Assembly (NCBI GenBank): GCA_003973375.1
Contig: QNYL01000097.1
Span: 1-10,956 of the forward strand
DNA from: Flavobacteriia bacterium
GTDB lineage: Bacteria; Bacteroidota; Bacteroidia; Flavobacteriales; Flavobacteriaceae
Reading direction: 5' to 3'
Length of the DNA stretch: 10,956 nucleotides
The position numbers and the translations under genes were made by a program. The notes under the pieces are model-generated. The model saw nothing but the letters and a program-made list of their open reading frames with translations. It was not told where the DNA came from and ran no database searches. Shown here piece by piece: positions 1-6,692 of the stretch (positions within the stretch are counted from its first letter, which is position 1; the number at the start of each line of letters is the position of its first letter).

Positions 1-249
1 GAGCTTACGGCACCGGTTGCTCCCGATTGTGCCATTGGCAGGGTAAGCCGTATGGATGCCATCAATAATAAAAGTATCAATGAAAATGCTTTGAGAAAAG
101 CTGAGCAGAAACTTAAAGGACTCATCATAGCACTGCAGAATATTGATGACCCCGACTTTGGGAAATGTGCCCGTTGTAAAAACGATATTCCACTTGGAAG
201 AATCTTACTGGTTCCCCACAGCCGGTTTTGTGTATATTGTGCCGGATGA
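1..249 (+). CDS. DksA/TraR-family zinc-finger transcription regulator (5' truncated)
   Basis: The reading frame is open from base 1, so the gene starts outside the window. The ATG at 52 is an internal methionine, because the conserved family sequence (APVAPDCAIGRVSRMDA) runs through it without a break. The visible 82 residues are the C-terminal part of a DksA/TraR-type protein: a helical segment followed by a four-cysteine zinc finger. The cysteines are at fragment residues 56, 59, 77 and 80, giving C-x2-C-x17-C-x2-C, the spacing of DksA. Family members bind RNA polymerase through the secondary channel and alter promoter activity, often together with ppGpp. The short IDDPDFGKC stretch before the finger is typical of the small stand-alone members. 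The exact target genes cannot be read from the sequence. The next gene is on the same strand after 128 bases but has its own promoter. Confidence 0.85.
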   Translation, partial: ELTAPVAPDCAIGRVSRMDAINNKSINENALRKAEQKLKGLIIALQNIDDPDFGKCARCKNDIPLGRILLVPHSRFCVYCAG

Positions 250-260
250 ACCAAAAACAA

Positions 261-284
261 ATAATCAAAGACCTTATTGATTAT
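261..284. other. 8-bp inverted repeat, possible weak terminator or operator
   Basis: ATAATCAA (261-268) and TTGATTAT (277-284) form a perfect 8-bp dyad with an 8-base loop, 11 bases after the stop of the DksA/TraR-like gene. The stem is A/T-rich. On the plus strand it is not followed directly by a T run; the next T-rich stretch is around 298-310. It may be a weak 3' hairpin for the upstream gene, but a chance dyad in AT-rich DNA is possible. Confidence 0.35.
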
Positions 285-346
285 CAGATAAATACACTCC
301 TTCTTTGTTTAACAAAATTTTAAAACGATTATTCTTCATAATACCT

Positions 347-354
347 TATATTTG
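347..354 (+). promoter_or_regulatory. Bacteroidota-type -7 box for the TlpA-like lipoprotein gene
   Basis: TATATTTG is an exact match to the Bacteroidota -7 consensus TAnnTTTG. It lies 23 bases before the ATG at 378, so transcription should start near 361 and leave a leader of about 17 bases. A good -33 TTG/TTTG is not found at the usual 19-21-base spacing. The nearest T-rich candidate (TTTT, 318-321) is 25 bases away. The A-rich leader has no Shine-Dalgarno sequence, as is usual in this phylum. Confidence 0.65.
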
Positions 355-377
355 CACCTTAAAAATTAACAAGTATT

Positions 378-1394
378 ATGAAGAAAATTTCAATTTTATT
401 ACTGGCAGTAATTACACTGCTCTCATGTAAACAGGAACCACCAAAAGATTATGTAACCCTGAGTGGAAAGATTACTCATATGAAAGATCCCAAACTCAAT
501 ATCCTTGGAAATCATTTCCACAAGACCATCGATGTAAATGAAGATGGTACCTTTAAAGATACACTTAAAGTTACCGATGGTTTTCACGGTTTTCGTAACG
601 GAAACCAGCAATCTTTTATCTATTTAAAAAACGGTTATGATCTTACTCTGAATTTTGATGCTGATGATTTTCCCGGTTCAGTTGAATTTAGTGGTAACGG
701 ATCAGGAACCAATCAATACTTAGTCGAAAAACTCGATTTTATTGAAAAACAAGATCTTAACAATATAAAAAATCTTTTCTATCTCGATAAACCGGAGTTT
801 GACAAGAAAATTGCTTTTATAGATACTAAGATGCAGGAACTACTTGATAATGCAAAGGATCTCGATACAGCCTTTATTAAAATGGAAGAAAAGCAAAACA
901 AACAAAATATCGATTACTTTAAAGCCAATTATGAAACTGAGCACCAACGAATAGCTCAGTTAGCACCGGGCAAACCTTCACCTAAATTTAATTACCCCGA
1001 TATTAGCGGAAAAAATGTTTCTCTGGACGATCTCAAAGGAAAGTATGTTTATGTAGATGTATGGGCTACGTGGTGTGCTCCATGTAAAAGAGAAATTCCT
1101 TCTTTAATCAAACTTAATGAAGAATATAAAGGCAAGGATATTGTTTTTGTAAGCCTTTCTATCGATAAGAAGGAAGATAAGGGAAAATGGGAAGAAATGG
1201 TAAAAACCAAAGGCCTGAAAGGTATTCAGCTCTTTGCTGATAACAACTGGAAATCAGATTTCGTTACAGCCTACGGTATTACAGGAATTCCAAGATTTAT
1301 CTTAATCGATAAAAAAGGGAATATTCTTGATGCCGACGCTCCACGCCCATCTAATCCAAAATTAAAAGAATTATTTAACAGTCTGGATATTTAA
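378..1394 (+). CDS. TlpA-like thiol-disulfide oxidoreductase lipoprotein
   Basis: This 338-residue exported lipoprotein probably reduces or exchanges disulfides in the periplasm. It begins MKKISILLLAVITLLSC, a short signal with a lipobox ending in Cys17, the expected lipid-attachment residue. Residues about 25-110 are beta-rich and resemble the DUF4369-type domain often placed before TlpA domains in Bacteroidota. A charged helical linker (about 112-192) follows. Residues about 195-335 form an AhpC/TSA-TlpA-like thioredoxin fold with the active site WCAPC (Cys233 and Cys236) and the cis-proline of GIPRF at 305. The ATG at 378 is preferred because the signal peptide begins there and a -7 box lies just upstream. 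In the family, such proteins serve cytochrome c maturation, oxidative stress repair or general disulfide reduction. The substrate here is unknown. A strong terminator follows the stop by 17 bases. Confidence 0.9.
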   Translation: MKKISILLLAVITLLSCKQEPPKDYVTLSGKITHMKDPKLNILGNHFHKTIDVNEDGTFKDTLKVTDGFHGFRNGNQQSFIYLKNGYDLTLNFDADDFPGSVEFSGNGSGTNQYLVEKLDFIEKQDLNNIKNLFYLDKPEFDKKIAFIDTKMQELLDNAKDLDTAFIKMEEKQNKQNIDYFKANYETEHQRIAQLAPGKPSPKFNYPDISGKNVSLDDLKGKYVYVDVWATWCAPCKREIPSLIKLNEEYKGKDIVFVSLSIDKKEDKGKWEEMVKTKGLKGIQLFADNNWKSDFVTAYGITGIPRFILIDKKGNILDADAPRPSNPKLKELFNSLDI

Positions 1395-1411
1395 ATAATA
1401 AATTCTTTAAG

Positions 1412-1448
1412 AAATACCTCTTTACTTGTATCGAGGTATTTTTTATTT
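1412..1448 (+). terminator. Rho-independent terminator after the TlpA-like gene
   Basis: AAATACCTC (1412-1420) pairs perfectly with GAGGTATTT (1433-1441), a 9-bp stem around a 12-base loop. It runs straight into a T-rich tail (TTTTATTT, 1441-1448). It starts 17 bases after the lipoprotein stop. The next gene starts at 1463, only 14 bases after the T-rich tail. Confidence 0.85.
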
Positions 1449-1462
1449 ACTAAACTAACTAT

Positions 1463-1915
1463 ATGAAAATCAAGGTAGCAATAACATCACAAAATAAAAG
1501 AACTGTCACAAAACATGCCGGTGAATGCAGAAATTTCCTCATCTACACCATAGAAGATGAAAAAGTGATCAGTAAAGAGGTAATGAGTCTGGGAGATAAT
1601 CAGACCCTTAAATACACATTTCATGAAGATACGAGTGATATACCTTTCAATCCAATTTATGATATGGATATTCTCCTTACCGGAAGTATTGGAAGAGGCG
1701 GTGTAAATAAGCTGGCGATGAACAATGTGGCAGCTTATGTAATTCAGGAAAAAGATCCCGATATAGCTGTTGAAAAATTACTCAACGGAACTTTAGAGGC
1801 TTTTGAACCTGTTTCGCATCACCACCATCACGATCATGATCACCATAAACATCATCAACATGAACATTCACATAGTGGCGGTGGTTGTGGAGGAAATTGT
1901 GGTCACCATCATTAA
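1463..1915 (+). CDS. NifB/NifX-type (dinitrogenase Fe-Mo cofactor family) protein with His-rich C-terminus
   Basis: This 150-residue cytoplasmic protein has two parts. Residues 1-115 look like the dinitrogenase iron-molybdenum cofactor fold (Pfam Nitro_FeMo-Co): it opens KIKVAITSQ, has the HAGECRNF segment near 18-25, the DILLTGSIGRGGVNKL core at about 69-84, and ends with a helix around DIAVEKLLNGTLEAF. Residues 119-150 form a low-complexity tail with 16 histidines in 32 residues, plus a GGGCGGNCG segment (Cys142 and Cys146) before a final HHH. No nitrogenase genes are in view, so a nitrogen-fixation role is not supported. Relatives in non-fixing bacteria are mostly uncharacterised. Binding of a metal ion or iron-sulfur cluster through the tail is my inference. 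The start at 1463 gives the expected family N-terminus. The stop shares TTAA with the stop of the gene on the other strand. Confidence 0.8.
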   Translation: MKIKVAITSQNKRTVTKHAGECRNFLIYTIEDEKVISKEVMSLGDNQTLKYTFHEDTSDIPFNPIYDMDILLTGSIGRGGVNKLAMNNVAAYVIQEKDPDIAVEKLLNGTLEAFEPVSHHHHHDHDHHKHHQHEHSHSGGGCGGNCGHHH

Positions 1916-3837
1916 TCAGAAACATATACCGGAGTGGAATTTACCCGATCAAGAGTATATTCCGTTTCGTAACTTCCGGCAAGATCTTTATCCTGGCAGA
2001 TCAATACTGATTCCTGACTCCGGTCAGAGGACCAGTTATCGAGGTTAAAACTTCCGATACTTACAACAAACCGGTCGATCATCCAAGATTTTGCATGCAT
2101 ATACTGGAAGTAATTCCATATTTCAAAATGATCCTTTTTTTGCAAATAACTCATAAAAGGATAGTTTCTTCTTGCAGCTTTCAGATCGAGTTTTTCTGCA
2201 ATTCTGTAATATCTTTCTGATGTTTTTTTATTGTTGTAGTTCTTCAGCCCTCTGAGTTTTAAATAACTGCTCAATTCACCATATCCGCCATCTATTCCGT
2301 TGTAAATCATATTGATTCTTACACCCTTAGCGGCATCATTACACAACTGTTTCCATATCCTTTTCGACCAGCCGTTGTAATTGCTCATTTCTATCTTATT
2401 CTTTAGATCGATCTTTAATTTACCTGTGGTAAGATCAATCATATACTGAGCCTTTTTAAAATAAAAAATATAGGCCTTAGAAACAGCATATCTGTCGGTA
2501 TGCGGCCCCTGGATCACAAAACGGCAAACTCCTTTTAAGCGTGTATCCACATTACTTAACAGATCCTTATAATGCTCCTGACCTCTAAGCTTTTGCATAG
2601 TCTCAAAAATATATCTTTGCTCCAATTCTTTTTCATAATTCTCTATAAAATCGACATATTCTTTGGAAGCTTTTCTTTCAAAGTGATACTCTTTTAGCAA
2701 TTCTACTGACTGACGGGCAATATCGGTAACAGCCGGACCTTCGATCAACAGATCGAGATCGTAATTTTGATGGTTGTATCCGCTGGAAATATTTTCGCTC
2801 TCAATAATATTCTGACCACCTACAATAGCAGTTTTCTGATCGAAAACCCATATTTTATTATGAAAAAGCGCTGTTCTGTTCATTTCGATATTAACAAGGT
2901 CAGATGCATAGAGAATCACAACATTGCTGTTGCGGAATTTTCTCATGGCCTTTTTCATCAGTAATTTTGTCCATACTTTCTCAACAATCAAAAATACCTT
3001 TACGCCTTCTTTGGTCTTTTTGATCAGCTCTTTGGTCATTAAAGTAGAAGTGGAATCGTTGTAATACGACATCAATGAGATCAAAATACTCGATCGTGCA
3101 TTTTTAACCAGTTTCATTTTTCTCTTAAAAGAATCACCATTTCTAAGGATCTCCATCTTATTGTTGAAGGTAAGCTTAGAACGGGTATTCTTATCAAGTA
3201 ATTTATGAAAATCCGCATTAAAGAAGGGTGACTGAATTGTATCGTAATCAATAGTTTTCAAATTTTTATCATAAAAACTCAAAGGATTTTTAAGTTTTTT
3301 CAGTGGAGGATGGTTTAAACTTTTCCAATCCCATAACTGGTAATATTTTTTAGAATACTCCTGTTTTTTCACAGAAAAAGAAACTGTTTTGTAATAATTC
3401 TTTTTTGCCTGAAGAAAATCATCTCCACCGTATTTTTTAATATATTTTTCTTCATTCAGTTTAAAAAGATTCTGAGCAGATTCAGGAGAAACAGGAAGAT
3501 CAATTCTTATGGTTGAATCAAGAATTCTCCCTTTTAATCTGACAGAATTAGGATTAATATTGAGTTTACATTCATTGATATCAAAAAAAGTACCGTCACC
3601 GGGTTCCAGAAAATCAACACCCATGTTTTTATAATACTTCTTTAAAGTAAAATAGTTAAAAGTAAAAACAGGAAGATTGCGGGGATTCAGATCATAACTA
3701 TTGGTGTATTTTGTATGAGCAGTGGAAGAAACATCTTTATTTGTATTAGCGCCGGTCTGTCCGCGATTATATTGAGATGAAAATATAAAAACAAGAAGAA
3801 GAAAAACAGTTTTATAAGAAGTAGTTTTGTTCGACAT
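1912..3837 (-). CDS. Exported phospholipase D-like protein with two HKD motifs
   Basis: The product is 641 residues from the ATG at 3837. A GTG one codon upstream (3838-3840) is in frame, but ATG is the better start. Residues about 1-26 look like a signal peptide (TVFLLLVFIFSSQ core) without a lipobox cysteine, so the protein is predicted to be exported. Residues about 30-220 match no domain I recognise. Two PLD-superfamily catalytic motifs follow: HNKIWVFD (His326, Lys328, Asp333) with GGQN at 340-343, and HAKSWMID (His581, Lys583, Asp588) with GSFN at 595-598. Both HKD triads are complete, which fits an active enzyme using a phospho-histidine intermediate. The family includes phospholipases, cardiolipin synthases and nucleases. 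A cardiolipin synthase normally has N-terminal membrane helices, which are absent here. The substrate is therefore open. The gene has its own promoter and converges with the NifX-like gene. Confidence 0.85.
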   Translation of the reverse strand: MSNKTTSYKTVFLLLVFIFSSQYNRGQTGANTNKDVSSTAHTKYTNSYDLNPRNLPVFTFNYFTLKKYYKNMGVDFLEPGDGTFFDINECKLNINPNSVRLKGRILDSTIRIDLPVSPESAQNLFKLNEEKYIKKYGGDDFLQAKKNYYKTVSFSVKKQEYSKKYYQLWDWKSLNHPPLKKLKNPLSFYDKNLKTIDYDTIQSPFFNADFHKLLDKNTRSKLTFNNKMEILRNGDSFKRKMKLVKNARSSILISLMSYYNDSTSTLMTKELIKKTKEGVKVFLIVEKVWTKLLMKKAMRKFRNSNVVILYASDLVNIEMNRTALFHNKIWVFDQKTAIVGGQNIIESENISSGYNHQNYDLDLLIEGPAVTDIARQSVELLKEYHFERKASKEYVDFIENYEKELEQRYIFETMQKLRGQEHYKDLLSNVDTRLKGVCRFVIQGPHTDRYAVSKAYIFYFKKAQYMIDLTTGKLKIDLKNKIEMSNYNGWSKRIWKQLCNDAAKGVRINMIYNGIDGGYGELSSYLKLRGLKNYNNKKTSERYYRIAEKLDLKAARRNYPFMSYLQKKDHFEIWNYFQYMHAKSWMIDRFVVSIGSFNLDNWSSDRSQESVLICQDKDLAGSYETEYTLDRVNSTPVYVSD

Positions 3838-3865
3838 CACATCAAAAGATCTGTTTCTGATTAAT

Positions 3866-3897
3866 CAAATATATCTTTTTTAATTAAATTGATACAA
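3866..3897 (-). promoter_or_regulatory. Bacteroidota-type promoter for the phospholipase D-like gene
   Basis: Read on the minus strand, TTG (3897-3895) is followed after 21 bases by TATATTTG (3873-3866). These match the Bacteroidota -33 and -7 elements at a normal spacing. Transcription would start near 3859, about 20 bases before the ATG at 3837. The -33 element sits directly beside a 13-bp inverted repeat (3899-3930). Confidence 0.7.
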
Positions 3898-3898
3898 T

Positions 3899-3930
3899 TT
3901 TTTTAAAGAATGATCCTATTCTTTAAAAAA
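3899..3930. terminator. Perfect 13-bp hairpin after the thioesterase gene
   Basis: TTTTTTAAAGAAT (3899-3911) pairs with ATTCTTTAAAAAA (3918-3930) around a 6-base loop. The stem abuts the thioesterase stop codon (3931-3933, minus strand). In either reading direction the U run lies on the 5' arm and the A run on the 3' arm, so there is no U tail after the stem as in a classical intrinsic terminator. It may act as a 3' end-stabilising or pausing hairpin, or as an operator for the promoter beside it. Confidence 0.45.
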
Positions 3931-4338
3931 CTAAAGAAGGATATCCATTATTTCTTTACCGATTCGGGTAATTTTTTTGGTCTTTACATCCATCAAACAC
4001 CAAGTAGTCTGAGCCTTTGCAAGCAATGTATCTTCTCTGTAGATATGTACATGCCTTATTGATCTGACCCCAACGGTTTTTCCTATCCAAGTATAAATTG
4101 TAATCTGATCATTTAAAAAAGCAGGATGCAGATAATCTATTTCATGACGAATAGCCACCCAAAAATATTTTTTATCCAGTTCAGTATTAGAAAGTATTCC
4201 CCAGTGTTTTTCTGAGATCTCATTAACCCATTTGAGATAAACCACATTATTAACATGATCAAGTGTATCAATATCCTCAGGTTTAACACGATATTTATGC
4301 TTATAAGAAATTGTGTTTTCAGGAAATATATTCTTCAT
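3931..4338 (-). CDS. Acyl-CoA thioesterase, 4HBT/YbgC-like hotdog protein
   Basis: This 135-residue protein has the normal length of a single hotdog-fold thioesterase. The N-terminal signature EDIDTLDHVNNVVYLKWVNE (21-40) is the 4HBT family motif. By alignment with YbgC, Asp24 is the likely catalytic aspartate, and His28, Asn30 and Asn31 belong to the conserved DHxNN segment. The downstream strands RHEIDYLHPAFLNDQITIYT and RSIRHVHIY fit the fold's central beta-sheet. The family hydrolyses acyl-CoA or acyl-ACP thioesters in the cytoplasm as small oligomers. The chain preference cannot be told from sequence. The ATG at 4338 puts the motif at the usual distance from the N-terminus. It has its own -7 box upstream and is separated from the his operon by two hairpins, so it is probably a single-gene unit. 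Confidence 0.88.
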   Translation of the reverse strand: MKNIFPENTISYKHKYRVKPEDIDTLDHVNNVVYLKWVNEISEKHWGILSNTELDKKYFWVAIRHEIDYLHPAFLNDQITIYTWIGKTVGVRSIRHVHIYREDTLLAKAQTTWCLMDVKTKKITRIGKEIMDILL

Positions 4339-4357
4339 ATCGCTTATTAATCAATAT

Positions 4358-4365
4358 CAAATTTA
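4358..4365 (-). promoter_or_regulatory. -7 box for the thioesterase gene
   Basis: On the minus strand TAAATTTG (4365-4358) matches TAnnTTTG. It lies 19 bases before the ATG at 4338, giving a leader of about a dozen bases. No clear TTG is found at the usual -33 spacing, so the call rests on the -7 element only. Confidence 0.5.
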
Positions 4366-4463
4366 CTTTAAATTATTTATTATTGCATAAGATTAAGTTG
4401 AAAAATCCTATAAAATTCTAATATACGGTACTCTAACTATCCTAGATTTATCGCTTTAAAGAA

Positions 4464-4488
4464 AATGAACACCCCGAGTCAGTTCATT
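4464..4488 (-). terminator. Second hairpin downstream of the his operon, possible backup terminator
   Basis: AATGAAC (4464-4470) pairs with GTTCATT (4482-4488) around an 11-base loop that is GC-rich against its surroundings. Read on the minus strand, the stem is followed by TTCTTTAAAG, a short T-rich tract. It lies 16 bases beyond the stronger his-operon terminator in the direction of transcription. The rest of the spacer 4339-4545 holds nothing else I can support as a gene. Confidence 0.45.
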
Positions 4489-4504
4489 ATTTAAAACTAT
4501 TAAC

Positions 4505-4540
4505 AAAACCGGTAAGTTTTTATAACCTACCGGTTTTTTT
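4505..4540 (-). terminator. his-operon terminator (bidirectional hairpin)
   Basis: AAAACCGGTA (4505-4514) pairs with TACCGGTTTT (4528-4537), a 10-bp stem. Three further pairs (GTT with AAC) form inside after one mismatch. The stem begins 8 bases after the hisIE stop codon. It has an A run on the upstream side and a T run on the downstream side in both directions, so it can stop transcription from either strand. Confidence 0.88.
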
Positions 4541-4545
4541 GTAAT

Positions 4546-5145
4546 CTATTTTGAACGGCCTTTTAATACTTTCTCAATATCCTTTAGCCTGAAACCTTTT
4601 GCCTGAAGCAGAATCAGGTAATGAAAAAGCAGATCGGCACTTTCATTCAGAAAAAGATCATCATTGTCATCTTTGGCCTCAATTACCGTTTCTACAGCCT
4701 CCTCTCCTACTTTTTGAGCTATTTTATTGATTCCTTTTTTAAACAATGAGGCTACATATGATTTTTCAGCATCAGCTTCTTTCCTTCTTTGCGCTATGGT
4801 TTCTTCAAGTTCCGTAAAAAAACCAAAATTAGTTTCATTATCTTCCCCCCAGCAGGTATCGGTTCCTGTATGGCAGGTAGGCCCCTGCGGATGAACACTT
4901 ACCAGAAGTGTATCCTTGTCACAATCTTCTTTAATATCAACAAGATTTAAAAAATTACCGCTTTCTTCCCCTTTAGTCCATAATTTATTGCGAGAACGGC
5001 TGTAAAAAGTAACTTTTTTGGTATCGAGAGTTTTTTTATAGGCCTCACGGTTCATATAGCCCAGCATGAGTACATTTTTAGTAATAGCATCCTGTATAAT
5101 GGCAGGAATGAGTCCGTTGTTATCTTTATCAAAATCAGGGTTCAT
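4546..5145 (-). CDS. hisIE: Bifunctional phosphoribosyl-AMP cyclohydrolase / phosphoribosyl-ATP pyrophosphatase
   Basis: The 199-residue cytoplasmic enzyme catalyses steps 2 and 3 of histidine synthesis. The N-terminal HisI (PRA-CH) domain, about residues 1-105, has the WTKGEESGN motif at 56-64, metal-binding aspartates in DCDKD (Asp74, Asp76, Asp78) and the zinc cysteines Cys75, Cys91 and Cys98 with the C-x15-C-x6-C spacing. The C-terminal HisE (PRA-PH) domain, about 108-199, is an all-alpha MazG-like pyrophosphohydrolase with KVGEEAVETVIEA at 145-157 and ESADLLFHYLILL at 168-180. All key residues are present. The fused form is usual in Bacteroidota and enterobacteria. It is the last gene of the operon, 28 bases after hisF, and a hairpin terminator follows directly. 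Confidence 0.97.
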   Translation of the reverse strand: MNPDFDKDNNGLIPAIIQDAITKNVLMLGYMNREAYKKTLDTKKVTFYSRSRNKLWTKGEESGNFLNLVDIKEDCDKDTLLVSVHPQGPTCHTGTDTCWGEDNETNFGFFTELEETIAQRRKEADAEKSYVASLFKKGINKIAQKVGEEAVETVIEAKDDNDDLFLNESADLLFHYLILLQAKGFRLKDIEKVLKGRSK

Positions 5146-5173
5146 CTTTACTTGTATTTAGTTTATTTTTTAT

Positions 5174-5929
5174 TTAAATCCTTACCGGAATATTATTCTT
5201 TAACAATTCTTTCTTCAGATCAATAATATCGATCTCTCCGTAGTGAAAAACGCTGGCTGCCAAAGCTGCATCAGCTTTTCCTTTTAAAAAAGTATCGGTA
5301 AAATGGCTTACATTTCCCGCTCCTCCGGAAGCAATTACCGGTATTGTGAGCATTTCCGACATCTTAGCCAGAGCTTCATTGGCAAATCCGTTTTTGGTAC
5401 CATCGTGATCCATTGAAGTAAAAAGGATCTCACCTGCGCCACGTTCTTCAACTTCCCTGGCCCATGAAAAAAGTTCGATCTCTGTAGGGATCTTTCCTCC
5501 GGCAAGGTGAATCTTCCAGATTCCCTCTGTTTTTTTGGCATCAATGGCCACAACAATACATTGCGAACCAAATTTTGCCGAAAGCCGGTTAATGAGATCC
5601 GGATCTTTTACAGCAGCCGAATTTACAGAGATCTTATCAGCACCTGTTCTTAAAAGCCTTTCCACATCGGATATTTTAGAAATTCCCCCACCAACAGTAA
5701 ATGGTATATTGATCTTCTCTGCAATACTTTTTACCAGTTCCACCAGTGTATCCCTGCGTTCTTCCGTTGCTGTAATATCAAGAAATACCAGCTCGTCAGC
5801 CCCCGACTCACTGTAATATTCAGCGAGTTCCACCGGATCCCCGGCATCGCGTAAGGACTCAAAATTGATCCCTTTAACAGTTCTTCCATTCTTAATATCC
5901 AGACAAGGAATTATTCTTTTTGTTAACAT
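5174..5929 (-). CDS. hisF: Imidazole glycerol phosphate synthase, cyclase subunit
   Basis: This 251-residue (beta/alpha)8 barrel takes ammonia from HisH and converts PRFAR to imidazole glycerol phosphate and AICAR, feeding both histidine and purine synthesis. The N-terminus [20 protein letters not shown] is the family hallmark. The catalytic acids are Asp11 and Asp130 (VVAIDAK). Phosphate-binding loops include TVGGGI at 78-83 and the C-terminal ASGGAGN and [11 protein letters not shown] segments. The length is standard and no active-site residue is missing. The ATG at 5929 gives the canonical start. It lies 19 bases after hisA and 28 bases before hisIE. Its partner HisH is two genes upstream. 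Confidence 0.98.
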   Translation of the reverse strand: MLTKRIIPCLDIKNGRTVKGINFESLRDAGDPVELAEYYSESGADELVFLDITATEERRDTLVELVKSIAEKINIPFTVGGGISKISDVERLLRTGADKISVNSAAVKDPDLINRLSAKFGSQCIVVAIDAKKTEGIWKIHLAGGKIPTEIELFSWAREVEERGAGEILFTSMDHDGTKNGFANEALAKMSEMLTIPVIASGGAGNVSHFTDTFLKGKADAALAASVFHYGEIDIIDLKKELLKNNIPVRI

Positions 5930-5948
5930 TTATTAATCAGTGTTTCAA

Positions 5949-6674
5949 TTAATTATCCAATATAAATTGTTCCAATTCTTTAAGTGATATTTTATTTTCA
6001 TAGATCGCTTTTCCTATGATCACACCTTCACATCCTATCAGTTTAACCTCCTTCAGATCATCTAAAACATTAACCCCTCCGCTGGCGATTAAATTGATCT
6101 CCGGAAATTTATTCAAAATCTTTTTATAGAGCTCAACCGATGGCCCGTTTAACATCCCGTCTTTGGCTATATCTGTACTGATGATATATTTTACGTCTTT
6201 CGAAACATAATCCTGAATAAAAGCCATAATTTCCAGTTTTGAATCTTCCTGCCAGCCTGAAACGGCGATCTTATCTCCTTTTACATCCGCTCCAAGTATA
6301 AGCTTGTTATTTCCGTATTTTTTTAACCAGGACAGGAAAAGATCAGGATTCTTTACAGCAATACTTCCTCCGGTAACCTGACTGGCACCACTGTTAAAGG
6401 CGATCTTAATATCTTCATCCGATTTAATTCCTCCTCCAAAATCAATCTTTAAGCGGGTTTTAACGGCAATCTTTTCAAGAATTTTATAATTCCATATTTT
6501 ATTGGATCTGGCGCCGTCAAGATCTACCATATGCAGATATTCAATACCGTGATCTTCAAATTGTTGTGCTACTTCAAAGGGATCTTCATTGTAAATTACT
6601 TTGGTGCTGTAATCTCCTTTGGTTAAACGCACACATTTTCCTTCAATAATGTCTATGGCCGGTATGATCCTCAT
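5949..6674 (-). CDS. hisA: ProFAR isomerase, phosphoribosylformimino-AICAR-phosphate isomerase
   Basis: This 241-residue (beta/alpha)8 barrel catalyses the Amadori rearrangement of ProFAR to PRFAR, step 4. It starts [22 protein letters not shown], the HisA signature, with the catalytic acid Asp8. The second catalytic acid is Asp130 in LGADVKGD. Thr167 and Asp168 in [13 protein letters not shown] line the active site. Phosphate-binding motifs are FGGGIKS at 79-85 and ASGGV near the C-terminus. HisA and HisF share the same fold by ancient duplication, and here they are adjacent. The separate identity as HisA, not HisF, comes from its N-terminus and the KDGMLNGP loop. It is 18 bases after hisH. 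Confidence 0.98.
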   Translation of the reverse strand: MRIIPAIDIIEGKCVRLTKGDYSTKVIYNEDPFEVAQQFEDHGIEYLHMVDLDGARSNKIWNYKILEKIAVKTRLKIDFGGGIKSDEDIKIAFNSGASQVTGGSIAVKNPDLFLSWLKKYGNNKLILGADVKGDKIAVSGWQEDSKLEIMAFIQDYVSKDVKYIISTDIAKDGMLNGPSVELYKKILNKFPEINLIASGGVNVLDDLKEVKLIGCEGVIIGKAIYENKISLKELEQFILDN

Positions 6675-6692
6675 TTTATTTCTGTTTATTAT

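Noticed and set aside
1814..1915. CAT/CAC run as a nucleotide microsatellite or vector-derived His tag
   Set aside because: The run is interrupted by Asp, Lys, Gln, Glu, Ser and a Gly/Cys segment and is in frame with a family that often has metal-binding tails. It looks natural, not like an engineered tag.
1463..1915. Nitrogen-fixation locus suggested by the NifX-like fold
   Set aside because: No nifH, D, K, E, N or B gene is present, and family members are common in bacteria that do not fix nitrogen.
1803..2048. Plus-strand 81-codon frame across the end of the NifX-like gene into the phospholipase D-like gene
   Set aside because: It is the +1 frame of the CAT/CAC repeat followed by the antisense of a well-supported gene. 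It has no family features of its own.
1912..3837. Phospholipase D-like protein as part of a defence system
   Set aside because: The predicted signal peptide and the absence of a helicase, NTPase or other defence partner next to it argue against this. The neighbours are housekeeping genes.
5335..5571. Minus-strand 78-codon frame inside hisF
   Set aside because: It lies wholly within hisF in another frame. The hisF product has all catalytic residues, so this is a shadow.
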